From positions 1 through 20,233 of the IMG/VR virus record IMGVR_UViG_3300031963_001158: 20,233 bases of DNA; one strand, given 5' to 3'. The notes beneath the pieces were generated by a model, which saw only the letters and a program-made list of their open reading frames with translations, searched no databases and was not told the origin of the DNA. Within the stretch, counting starts at the first letter, position 1. The number at the start of each line of letters is the position of its first letter. This DNA is from a virus. The translations under genes were made by a program, and so were the position numbers. Below are positions 8,009-14,133 of this stretch, piece after piece.

Positions 8009-8228
8009 CGGCTACAAATACACCAATGAGGCTGATGCCTTGCACGCGCAGGACATTTGTCGAATCAATGAAGACTTACCAAAGCCAGGTGGAACAACCT
8101 TGCAAGCAGTTGACGTTCAGCACGCTGCCTTGAATGTGCCTCCATTTTGGTATATTACATTTTGCGACGAAAGTCAAATTCTCGGCATTCCTGAGACATT
8201 TGACGTTATTCAACCAGAATTAAATTAA
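7995..8228 (+). CDS. Small hypothetical protein, accessory to the lectin-like module
   Basis: This 77-residue protein begins M-A-S-I-N-G-Y-K-Y-T-N-E-A-D-A-L and contains L-P-K-P-G-G-T-T, then F-W-Y-I-T-F-C-D-E-S and I-P-E-T-F-D-V. The ATG at 7995 overlaps the end of the fusion gene by 14 nt, so the two are likely co-translated. I recognise the general pattern ('I-N-G-Y-x-Y', 'L-P-K-x-G-G', a Y-I/D-E-S strand, 'P-E-T-F') from short uncharacterised proteins next to phage tail adhesins, but cannot assign a function. Base composition matches the preceding lectin-like region rather than the AT-rich core genes. Confidence 0.75.
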   Translation: MASINGYKYTNEADALHAQDICRINEDLPKPGGTTLQAVDVQHAALNVPPFWYITFCDESQILGIPETFDVIQPELN

Positions 8229-8247
8229 ACAACAAAAAAAAAATATC

Positions 8248-8637
8248 ATGGCATTTTCAAATTATTTAGAAGACCAAATCACAGGGTGGATAAACGGCTC
8301 TGCCTTCGCCTCCGCTCCCACTTCTACCTTTGTCCAATTATATTCACAAGACCCAACTGACGCAGGCTCTGCCACAGGTGCATTGTACACACGCGTTGCC
8401 GTGGCAGCAGGTGGATGGACACGGGGAACAGGTGGCGCAGGGACATTGACAAACACGGCAGCGATTACCATTACATCAAGTGCAGCATCGGGCGCAACGG
8501 CTACACACGTGGCAGTGTTTGATACAATCACAGGTGGAAATATGTTATTTGCAGGTTTATTGGCTGCACCTAAAACCATTGCAACGGGAGATGAAGTTAA
8601 GTTTAACGCTACTGCATTGACTTTAACAGTAGCTTAA
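8248..8637 (+). CDS. Tail-fibre-like small beta protein
   Basis: This 129-residue protein opens with M-A-F-S-N-Y-L-E-D-Q-I-T-G-W and runs through F-V-Q-L-Y-S-Q-D-P-T-D-A-G-S, Y-T-R-V-A-V and V-A-V-F-D-T-I-T-G-G-N-M-L-F-A-G, closing with P-K-T-I-A-T-G-D-E-V-K-F. This pattern ('F-S-N-Y-L-E', 'L-Y/F-x-x-D-P-T-D-A-G', 'x-x-x-F-D-A-x-x-G-G-N-L-L-F', 'K-x-I-x-x-G-D') is shared by short phage proteins commonly labelled tail fibre or minor tail proteins; their biochemical role is not firmly known. It is richer in GC than the core genes, and a run of about ten A residues precedes its start. It is the last gene before the hairpin at 8638-8671 and probably belongs to the same accessory cassette as the two genes upstream. 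Confidence 0.8.
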   Translation: MAFSNYLEDQITGWINGSAFASAPTSTFVQLYSQDPTDAGSATGALYTRVAVAAGGWTRGTGGAGTLTNTAAITITSSAASGATATHVAVFDTITGGNMLFAGLLAAPKTIATGDEVKFNATALTLTVA

Positions 8638-8671
8638 AAACATTTGTGCCCTGAAATATGGGCGCACGTTT
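8638..8671 (+). terminator. Hairpin after the accessory cassette, candidate terminator
   Basis: TGTGCCC (8645-8651) pairs with GGGCGCA (8660-8666) as a 7-bp stem with one G-T wobble and an 8-nt loop. It is extended by AAAC (8638-8641) with GTTT (8668-8671) across a small internal loop. The first base of the extension follows directly on the stop codon of the 129-residue gene. The downstream T-run is short (TTT then A), so strength is uncertain. A promoter-like -7 box follows 28 bp later, which fits a transcription unit boundary. Confidence 0.55.
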
Positions 8672-8698
8672 AAAACTGCAATTAAGTTATTTATAGCT

Positions 8699-8706
8699 TA
8701 TATTTG
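8699..8706 (+). promoter_or_regulatory. Bacteroidota -7 promoter box upstream of the tail completion gene
   Basis: TATATTTG at 8699-8706 is a perfect match to TAnnTTTG and is followed by C, as in strong Bacteroidota promoters. No clean TTTG is present 19-21 bp upstream; the nearest trace is ACTG around 8675-8678. The predicted start is near 8712, giving a leader of about 10 nt before the ATG at 8722. This would give the tail genes fresh transcription after the hairpin at 8638-8671. Confidence 0.5.
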
Positions 8707-8721
8707 CATAAAATAATTTAA

Positions 8722-9375
8722 ATGCCAAGAAGACCTGCATCATTTGTACATACGGAAAGAGGAGTTGCTTATGCAAGAGCAAGAAACGAACAAAGATTAG
8801 CTGAACAAGGTGGTAAATTTGTTAGTAGAGAATATGCAATGAATTTGCAGATTTATGACAAAGATGTAATGAAAGCATTAGAACATTTAAGAACTAATGC
8901 AATGAGAGATTGGGAACAAAATAAGGTTAGTATTATTACTAACGCTTCTAAACCAATGGTTGATGCTATTAAGCCACAAATACCAATTTATAGGTTTCCA
9001 GAACACTACAGATATATTCAAAGTAAAAAATCTAGTAGAAGGATTAAAGTTACCTACAAGGCGGGTCATTTACGAAATAGTGTAAAAGTATTAAATCCTT
9101 TTAAACCCAGATTAAGAAGGCAGGACACTATTGTAATTGGCCCATTAAAACAGTATCCAACTAAAATGGACAAAGGCCCATTTGACGGCATAAATAAATC
9201 AGATGCTTATTACGCAAATTTTGTATTTGGTGGTGCAAATGAATTTAGAAACAAAGCTTTATTGCAAGGCTTTATTAAAGCGGAAAAAAGAACAGGAGAT
9301 ATTATAATCAATGGTGCAGAAAAAATCATTGAAAGAGAAACAAGAAATGCTGGATTAACTTATACTAGAACGTAA
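8722..9375 (+). CDS. HK97 gp10-like tail completion / head-tail joining protein
   Basis: This protein has 217 residues. The central part shows the family pattern: a helix ending V-M-K-A-L-E-H-L-R-T-N-A-M-R, basic K-K-S-S-R-R-I-K-V-T-Y, then A-G-H-L-R-N-S-V-K-V (the conserved 'T/A-G-x-L-R-x-S-I' segment of gp10-like proteins). After that come I-V-I-G-P and Y-Y-A-N-F-V-F-G-G, matching the usual 'Y-A-x-x-x-E-x-G' near the end. The N-terminal 45 residues (P-R-R-P-A-S-F, E-R-G-V-A-Y-A-R-A-R-N) are basic and look like an extension. The role is completing the tail and joining it to the head. The stop overlaps the next gene in a TAATG, and the promoter box at 8699 and the 84-bp gap put it at the head of a transcription unit. 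Confidence 0.82.
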   Translation: MPRRPASFVHTERGVAYARARNEQRLAEQGGKFVSREYAMNLQIYDKDVMKALEHLRTNAMRDWEQNKVSIITNASKPMVDAIKPQIPIYRFPEHYRYIQSKKSSRRIKVTYKAGHLRNSVKVLNPFKPRLRRQDTIVIGPLKQYPTKMDKGPFDGINKSDAYYANFVFGGANEFRNKALLQGFIKAEKRTGDIIINGAEKIIERETRNAGLTYTRT

Positions 9376-9770
9376 TGAATATTGGTAAAGTTATTTTTGC
9401 GATGGTTGCTGCTAATGGTAATTTAGTAAATTTAGTAGGAACAAAAATATATCCGGAAGAAGCACCAAGTAATGTGTCTTATCCTTATATAACTTATGTA
9501 AAAGTAAATACTAATCCAACTAGAGTTAAAAATTTAGTTAGCCCCAAAGACGAGTTTAAAGTTAATTTTTTTATTTATTCAGATAATTACGATACTACTC
9601 AAAATATTGGTGATGCATTGAGAATTGCACTTGATAATAAAAGAGGGACTTATGCTAATTTTAAAGTTGATTGGGTATTATTTGAGGACGAGGCTACTGG
9701 AGATCCTATTATGGAGGATAAAATATATTGGATGGTACAAGATTATATGTTTAAAATCAATAATGTATGA
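9375..9770 (+). CDS. Tail terminator / tail completion protein (DUF3168-like)
   Basis: This 131-residue protein shows a helix, then L-V-G-T-K-I-Y-P-E-E-A-P-S and V-S-Y-P-Y-I-T-Y-V-K-V. This 'I-Y-P-x-x-A-P-x-x-x-x-x-P-Y-I-T-Y' pattern is characteristic of the gp17-type tail completion/tail terminator family. It is followed by F-K-V-N-F-F-I-Y-S-D and a helix D-A-L-R-I-A-L-D, the usual alpha/beta layout. Tail terminators cap the polymerised tail tube at the head-proximal end. It is coupled at both ends, TAATG at 9373-9377 and ATGA at 9767-9770, and lies directly before the second small paralogue and the major tail protein, as expected. Confidence 0.85.
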   Translation: MNIGKVIFAMVAANGNLVNLVGTKIYPEEAPSNVSYPYITYVKVNTNPTRVKNLVSPKDEFKVNFFIYSDNYDTTQNIGDALRIALDNKRGTYANFKVDWVLFEDEATGDPIMEDKIYWMVQDYMFKINNV

Positions 9771-10048
9771 GAATAATATTCATTAAGAGTTATGATAGTT
9801 TTATTGCAGGTAATGTTTGTGATGTATTAAGTGCAAAAGCAAATCAGCTTATTAATTTAGGTATTGCAGAAGAATATCATGGTCAAAATGTTGAGGTATA
9901 TCCACAACGAGAGCAAGAACCTGAAAAAGAAATGGTTTATGTTCCAATTATTGTTCCAGAAAGTGAATTATATTCAATGCAAGAGGAGCAAGAAGAAGAA
10001 TTTGATTTAGAAGACAAACCAATTAAAAACAAAACTAAAATAAAATAA
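9767..10048 (+). CDS. Small unknown protein, paralogue of the gene at 5684, with acidic tail
   Basis: This 93-residue protein starts M-R-I-I-F-I-K-S, then G-N-V-C-D-V and A-N-Q-L-I-N-L-G-I-A-E. Its first 38 residues align with those of the 70-residue protein at 5684 (M-R-V-R-F-I-K-S, G-D-V-A-E-L, A-N-E-L-I-K-A-G-I-A-E) with one short gap. After the shared domain this copy gains a long acidic segment (E-E-Q-E-E-E-F-D-L-E-D) and a Lys-rich end, whereas the first copy has a shorter basic tail. Function unknown. The ATG overlaps the tail terminator stop (ATGA), and 2 nt separate it from the major tail protein gene. Confidence 0.8.
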   Translation: MRIIFIKSYDSFIAGNVCDVLSAKANQLINLGIAEEYHGQNVEVYPQREQEPEKEMVYVPIIVPESELYSMQEEQEEEFDLEDKPIKNKTKIK

Positions 10049-10050
10049 TC

Positions 10051-10779
10051 ATGCCAACTACAGGAATAATCAATGGTTCTTTGTTGCGTTTGTATGTAGG
10101 TGATGTTGCAGTAGCATATTCAACGTCTGATACATTAGATTTAACAAGGGCTATGCGAGAAATCGCACACAAAGACAATACGTCTGCTTGGGTTGAAGTT
10201 GCACCAGGTCAAAAATCTGCAACTTTTTCTACTGAATTATTATTTGCCGATGTAGGTGATACAAGTGCAAACGTAAAATTCAATACTTTATTTGATAGCT
10301 GGAATAACGGATCAGCAATAGTTTGTACTTATACTACAGATGTTCTTGGTGATTCTATTTACACTTTTACTGCGTTTATTGAGAGTTTGTCCCTTAATTC
10401 AGCTAATCAAGAAAACGTAACAGCTTCAGCTTCTTTAAGAATTAATGGTGCTGTAACTAAAGTAACAAATTCTGTATTAGCTGCTCCAACAAACTTGGTT
10501 GCAACGGCATTAGTTACAGGACAAAGAATACAATTAAATTGGACTGCTCCTTCGCAAGTAGGTTTTCCTGCATTAACTAATTACAATATTCAATACAGAC
10601 TTACTTCTGGTACTGTTAATGATTATCAAACTTTTGCAGGAACTTTTACAAGTCAACAGTTTACAACAGGTATTGGTGAGCTTACTGCTGCAACATCATA
10701 TACTTTCAGAGTTGCCGCAATAAACTCTGCTGGTACAAGTCAATTTTCTAATGAAGCAGTTCAAACAACTGGCGCATAA
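10051..10779 (+). CDS. Major tail protein with C-terminal fibronectin type III domain
   Basis: This is the tail tube subunit. Residues 1 to about 140 show the TP901-1/HK97-type tube fold: G-S-L-L-R-L-Y-V-G-D-V-A-V-A, H-K-D-N-T-S-A-W-V-E, G-Q-K-S-A-T-F-S, then V-T-A-S-A-S-L-R-I-N-G near the end. Residues about 144-242 form a fibronectin type III domain: A-A-P-T-N-L-V-A-T, I-Q-L-N-W-T-A-P, Y-N-I-Q-Y-R, S-Y-T-F-R-V-A-A-I-N-S-A-G, with the conserved W and Y residues. Ig-like additions of this kind stud the outside of the tail tube in many phages and are thought to bind cell-surface glycans. The domain is in-frame, so every subunit would carry it. A hairpin at 10790-10830 follows. Confidence 0.9.
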   Translation: MPTTGIINGSLLRLYVGDVAVAYSTSDTLDLTRAMREIAHKDNTSAWVEVAPGQKSATFSTELLFADVGDTSANVKFNTLFDSWNNGSAIVCTYTTDVLGDSIYTFTAFIESLSLNSANQENVTASASLRINGAVTKVTNSVLAAPTNLVATALVTGQRIQLNWTAPSQVGFPALTNYNIQYRLTSGTVNDYQTFAGTFTSQQFTTGIGELTAATSYTFRVAAINSAGTSQFSNEAVQTTGA

Positions 10780-10789
10780 TATTTACATG

Positions 10790-10830
10790 AGGCTTTTTGG
10801 GGGCAGGAAAAATCTTGCTCCCTTTAGCCT
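10790..10830 (+). terminator. Strong hairpin after the major tail protein gene
   Basis: GGGGGCAGGA (10799-10808) pairs with TCTTGCTCCC (10813-10822) in a 10-bp stem with two G-T wobbles and an AAAA loop. AGGCT (10790-10794) pairs with AGCCT (10826-10830) to extend it across a T-rich internal loop. A T-rich stretch follows (TTTAACTTTTAAATTATTTTT to 10850). This looks like a terminator or attenuator that lowers transcription of the chaperone genes relative to the abundant tube protein; an mRNA-stabilising 3' hairpin is an alternative. Confidence 0.6.
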
Positions 10831-10850
10831 TTAACTTTTAAATTATTTTT

Positions 10851-11165
10851 ATGACCTCTGTAAATTATGTAAAAATTGAAGACAAAGACATACCATTTAA
10901 AATTGGTGGTTATGCTTTGTCATTATTCCTTAAACAGAAAAAAATTAAATTTTCTGAATTTTCTAAAGCACTTGAAGACGATTTAACTCTATTGTATGAG
11001 GTATTGTATTTAGGTGTACAGAATGGATACAAAAGAGAAGCCATACCAAATCCATTTACTTTGGAAACATTTGCTGAACTTATTGACGATTATAATATGG
11101 TTAATAAATTTAGTGAATTGTTATCAGAAAGTATGGGAGGTGAAAAATCAAACGAAAAAAAATAA
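10851..11165 (+). CDS. Tail assembly chaperone, short form (gpG-like)
   Basis: This 104-residue protein lies between the major tail protein and the tape measure, the slot of the lambda G/GT-type assembly chaperones. It starts M-T-S-V-N-Y-V-K-I-E and is mostly helical (A-L-S-L-F-L-K-Q-K-K-I-K-F, then A-L-E-D-D-L-T-L-L-Y-E-V-L-Y-L-G-V). The protein ends E-K-S-N-E-K-K just before TAA at 11163-11165. Those last codons, GAA AAA AAA, form the slippery sequence that lets some ribosomes shift to the -1 frame. The unshifted product is the abundant form. Such chaperones coat the tape measure and recruit tube subunits and are absent from the finished virion. Sequence similarity to a named family is weak, so the call rests on position, size, helicity and recoding. 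Confidence 0.85.
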   Translation: MTSVNYVKIEDKDIPFKIGGYALSLFLKQKKIKFSEFSKALEDDLTLLYEVLYLGVQNGYKREAIPNPFTLETFAELIDDYNMVNKFSELLSESMGGEKSNEKK

Positions 11166-11221
11166 GTGACCCAAATACAAAAGTTTTAGAGGTAGAGGAT
11201 ATAGAGAGGTTGTGTTTGGGT
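11156..11221 (+). promoter_or_regulatory. Programmed -1 ribosomal frameshift signal
   Basis: The last codons of the short chaperone are GAA AAA AAA TAA. Bases 11156-11162 give the heptamer A AAA AAA in the 0 frame, a fully degenerate slippery site. Six bases later ACCCAAATACAA (11169-11180) pairs with TTGTGTTTGGGT (11210-11221) in a 12-bp stem containing one T-G wobble and enclosing 29 nt. A slippery heptamer, a 5-9 nt spacer and a stable stem are the standard parts of a -1 signal. The -1 frame is open across the stop and continues to 11527. All parts are visible directly; efficiency cannot be estimated. Confidence 0.88.
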
Positions 11222-11527
11222 GATTTACAGATGACACCGGATGAAATGAATCAATTTGACTTTAGAGAATTATTAATAAAGATTAAAGGTCATTTTGATA
11301 ACAAAGATTCGGAATACAAAAGAACCTGGGAACAAACTAGGTTTATGGCATATTGGAATGTTATGCCTCATACGTCAAAAACTTCTAACCTTAAACCAAC
11401 AGATTTAATTAAATTTGATTGGGATGGAAAAACAAAGAAGAGAGATTTGACTGTAAAAGACTACGACATGATGAAATTTATGGATGGTGTTATAAAAACT
11501 AAAAGTGTCGGAGAAAAAATAAAATAA
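11162..11527 (+). CDS. -1 frame extension of the tail assembly chaperone (gpT-like part)
   Basis: After slippage at 11156-11162 the -1 frame reads ATA AGT GAC and continues I-S-D-P-N-T-K-V-L-E-V-E-D-I-E-R to the TAA at 11525-11527. This adds 121 residues to the 104 of the short form, for a product of 225. There is no good independent start: TTG at 11210 lies within the stimulatory stem and the first ATG is at 11231, which would discard the leading part of the frame. The extension includes L-Q-M-T-P-D-E-M-N, then T-R-F-M-A-Y-W-N-V-M-P and L-I-K-F-D-W-D-G, a pattern seen in second chaperone proteins preceding tape measures. The lambda gpGT model has the extended form bind tape measure and tube subunits. 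The stop overlaps the tape measure start (TAATG). Confidence 0.82.
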   Translation: MSDPNTKVLEVEDIERLCLGDLQMTPDEMNQFDFRELLIKIKGHFDNKDSEYKRTWEQTRFMAYWNVMPHTSKTSNLKPTDLIKFDWDGKTKKRDLTVKDYDMMKFMDGVIKTKSVGEKIK

Positions 11528-14133
11528 TGGCAGGAATACTTAGTATAAAAATCAGGGCTGATGCTACTCCATTTGAAAGGAGTTTAAAGACTATTGGTAG
11601 AAACATAACTGCTTTCTCCCAAAAGTCACTTGCGGTTGGGCGTGGTATCAGTCTTGGTTTTACTGCCCCATTAATGGCAATCGGAGCTACTGCCGTAAAT
11701 GCTGCTGCTGATTTTGATAGTTTAGAAAGAGCATTGTCTGGTATAATGGGTGGTGCTAATGCGGCTGCTGGTGAAATGGTAAAGTTGAAAGAGGCAGCTA
11801 AATTACCTGGATTAGGATTTGAAGAAGCGGTTAGGGGATCTGTTAATTTACAAGCGGTGGGTTTAACTGCCGAAGAAGCTAGAAAAACATTAATTGGTTT
11901 TGGAACAGCTATTGCTGCAAGTGGTGGTGGTGCGGTAAACCTTGCCTCTGTTACAAAACAGTTAACTCAAATGATTAGTAAAAACAGAATCCTTCAAGAG
12001 GATTTTGGTATTTTACAAGAGAATGTTCCTTTGATTGGTGATGCATTAGAAAAAGCATTTGGTACAAGAAATATAGAAAAGGTAAGGGCAACTGGCATTG
12101 CTGCCGAAGATTTTAATATGCGTTTGGTTGGTGCTTTGCAAACATTACCTGCGGTTATAGCGGCTACTGGTGGATTAAGAAATAATTTAGATAACTTTAA
12201 AGACAGTCTTAAATTTGCTCAAGTAGAATTAGGTAAAGCTATTTTAAAAAATATAGATTTAGAAGGTGTATTAAAAAGCATTACAAATAGAATAGAGAAC
12301 CTTTTAATATTTTGGGGTGGTCTTAGCGAAGGAACAAAAGAATTAATTGTCATAACTGCCAAATATATAGCTATTGGTGGTGCATTAGCCTGGGTTATTG
12401 GTCAAATAATGAGTGCCGTTGGTACATTAACGATGGCATTTGGTGGACTTATAAGGTTTATGTCAACGTATGATCAACTTACAGGAATTATTAAAATTAC
12501 TACAGGTGGTTGGGTTACTATTGCTTTAGCAGCTGCGGCCGCAATAGCTCTTTTTGCTTATAATGTTTACCAGGCAAACAAACCTATAGATGATTTGTCT
12601 GGTTATTTGTCAAGTTCTGCAAGAGAAATGCAGAAAGAAATAACACAATTAGAATTTAGTTTTAAACTTATAAACGATACTAATACAAGTAATAAATTAA
12701 GATTAAAATTAATTAATGATATAAAAGATAAATACGGACAATATCTTCCTGATTTAAAAACCGAACAAGACTATTTAAATAATATGTCTTTAGTAATGAA
12801 GGTTTTAAATGTAGAATTAGCGAAGAAGTTTGAAATAATGAAATTACAAGGGGTTGCTGATAAACAACTTGAAAGATCAGTTCAATTATTAGATAGAGAA
12901 AAACAAGCTTATTTTGAAATAGAAAAATTAAGAAAAAGAAATCAGGAAATTAGTAAAATAGGATTAAACCCATTAACGGCAATAGAAGCAGCTTCAAATA
13001 CTCAAAAAATAAAATCTTTATTTAAAGAGGTAGAAAAAATAAAAAAAGAAAGCCTTGTAATAGAAACAGCATGGTCAAAAACATCTGAAGAATTAGATAA
13101 ATTATTAGGAGATGTTCCTCAATTAAATGATGAAATATTTAGTCCTACTACAGGAAGTGGATTAGATAAAGCTAAAACTCAATTTGAATTATTAGAAGAA
13201 GAATTAAAAAAGACAGAAGAACAATATAAAAATGTTGTTTTGACGCAAGGTGCTTTGTCGGCTGATGCAATAAAATTAGAAGCAAGATACTACGAACTGT
13301 TAAATACACTACAAGGCGTTAATAGAGAATGGGATAAAATAGAAAATAGAGAATTTGATATTAAACCATTACCACAAAGTAATCCAAGAAAAACAGATGA
13401 AGAAAATTTTGCCGAAGTAATTACTCCTGATATATCAAAAAAAATACAATTATCTACTGGTTATATTAAGGACCAAAGCAAAGCAATGAGGGAGTTAGGT
13501 AAGTCCACAAGTGAGGTAGCTAGTATTGTACAAACAACTCAAAACAATGCTTTTATAGATAATTTTACAAGAAAATACGATAAAGTTAGGAATGCTATTA
13601 AAGTAACTGTAGAGGATTTAAAAGAATTTAATGTTACTCTACAAAAATTAGTTGACGATACATTGGGTGACGTTGCATTTTCGCTTGGTGAACAACTTGG
13701 AAATGCTTTGTCAGGTGCTGGTTTTTCTATTAAAAGTATTTTAATGCCTGTTGCAGACGCATTAATACAATTTGGAAAGTTAGCAATACAAACTGGTTTT
13801 GCTGCTGAAAGTATTAAAGTAGCATTAAAAAGTTTAGGTGGTGTTGGTGCTATTGCTGCTGGTGTAGCGTTAGTAGCTTTAGGTACAATAGTCAAAAGTA
13901 AACTACAGGTGCCAAAACTTGCTAAAGGTGGTTTGGCATTTGGGCCCACAATGGCGGTAGTTGGAGATAACCGTGGTGCAAGTTATGATCCGGAAGTAAT
14001 TGCTCCTTTGTCAAAGTTAAAAGGAATGTTAGGAGATACTGGATTTAATGGAGTGCTTGAAACACGCATAAGTGGAAACGATTTAATTATTTTATTAAAC
14101 AGATCTCAAAAAGGATTAAATAGAATAAAATAA
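11527..14133 (+). CDS. Tail tape measure protein
   Basis: At 868 residues this is the typical long protein that fixes tail length; at roughly 0.15 nm per residue it suggests a tail near 130 nm (inference). The N-terminal block (I-K-I-R-A-D-A-T-P-F-E-R-S-L-K, then A-A-A-D-F-D-S-L-E-R-A-L) matches the tape-measure N-terminal family. L-Q-E-D-F-G-I-L-Q-E-N-V-P-L-I at about 156-171 is another typical segment. Hydrophobic segments lie near residues 272-312, 329-348 and 765-789, as usual for proteins that enter the membrane during ejection. Residues about 440-560 are charged and coiled-coil-like. The C-terminus has L-A-K-G-G-L-A-F-G-P-T and V-V-G-D, a common tape-measure ending. No peptidoglycan hydrolase domain is recognisable. 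Confidence 0.93.
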   Translation: MAGILSIKIRADATPFERSLKTIGRNITAFSQKSLAVGRGISLGFTAPLMAIGATAVNAAADFDSLERALSGIMGGANAAAGEMVKLKEAAKLPGLGFEEAVRGSVNLQAVGLTAEEARKTLIGFGTAIAASGGGAVNLASVTKQLTQMISKNRILQEDFGILQENVPLIGDALEKAFGTRNIEKVRATGIAAEDFNMRLVGALQTLPAVIAATGGLRNNLDNFKDSLKFAQVELGKAILKNIDLEGVLKSITNRIENLLIFWGGLSEGTKELIVITAKYIAIGGALAWVIGQIMSAVGTLTMAFGGLIRFMSTYDQLTGIIKITTGGWVTIALAAAAAIALFAYNVYQANKPIDDLSGYLSSSAREMQKEITQLEFSFKLINDTNTSNKLRLKLINDIKDKYGQYLPDLKTEQDYLNNMSLVMKVLNVELAKKFEIMKLQGVADKQLERSVQLLDREKQAYFEIEKLRKRNQEISKIGLNPLTAIEAASNTQKIKSLFKEVEKIKKESLVIETAWSKTSEELDKLLGDVPQLNDEIFSPTTGSGLDKAKTQFELLEEELKKTEEQYKNVVLTQGALSADAIKLEARYYELLNTLQGVNREWDKIENREFDIKPLPQSNPRKTDEENFAEVITPDISKKIQLSTGYIKDQSKAMRELGKSTSEVASIVQTTQNNAFIDNFTRKYDKVRNAIKVTVEDLKEFNVTLQKLVDDTLGDVAFSLGEQLGNALSGAGFSIKSILMPVADALIQFGKLAIQTGFAAESIKVALKSLGGVGAIAAGVALVALGTIVKSKLQVPKLAKGGLAFGPTMAVVGDNRGASYDPEVIAPLSKLKGMLGDTGFNGVLETRISGNDLIILLNRSQKGLNRIK

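Noticed and set aside
8262-8579. 105-codon reverse-strand frame
   Set aside because: It is antisense to the 129-residue fibre-like gene, which has recognisable residues and a proper stop; alanine-valine-rich antisense artefact.
11210-11527. Independent gene starting at TTG 11210
   Set aside because: The same frame is open further upstream to the slippery site, and the TTG lies inside the stem that stimulates frameshifting; it is better read as the -1 extension of the chaperone.
13539-13949. 136-codon reverse-strand frame
   Set aside because: It lies wholly inside the tape measure gene, is rich in Pro/Ala/Ser typical of antisense reading, has no neighbours on that strand and no recognisable domain.
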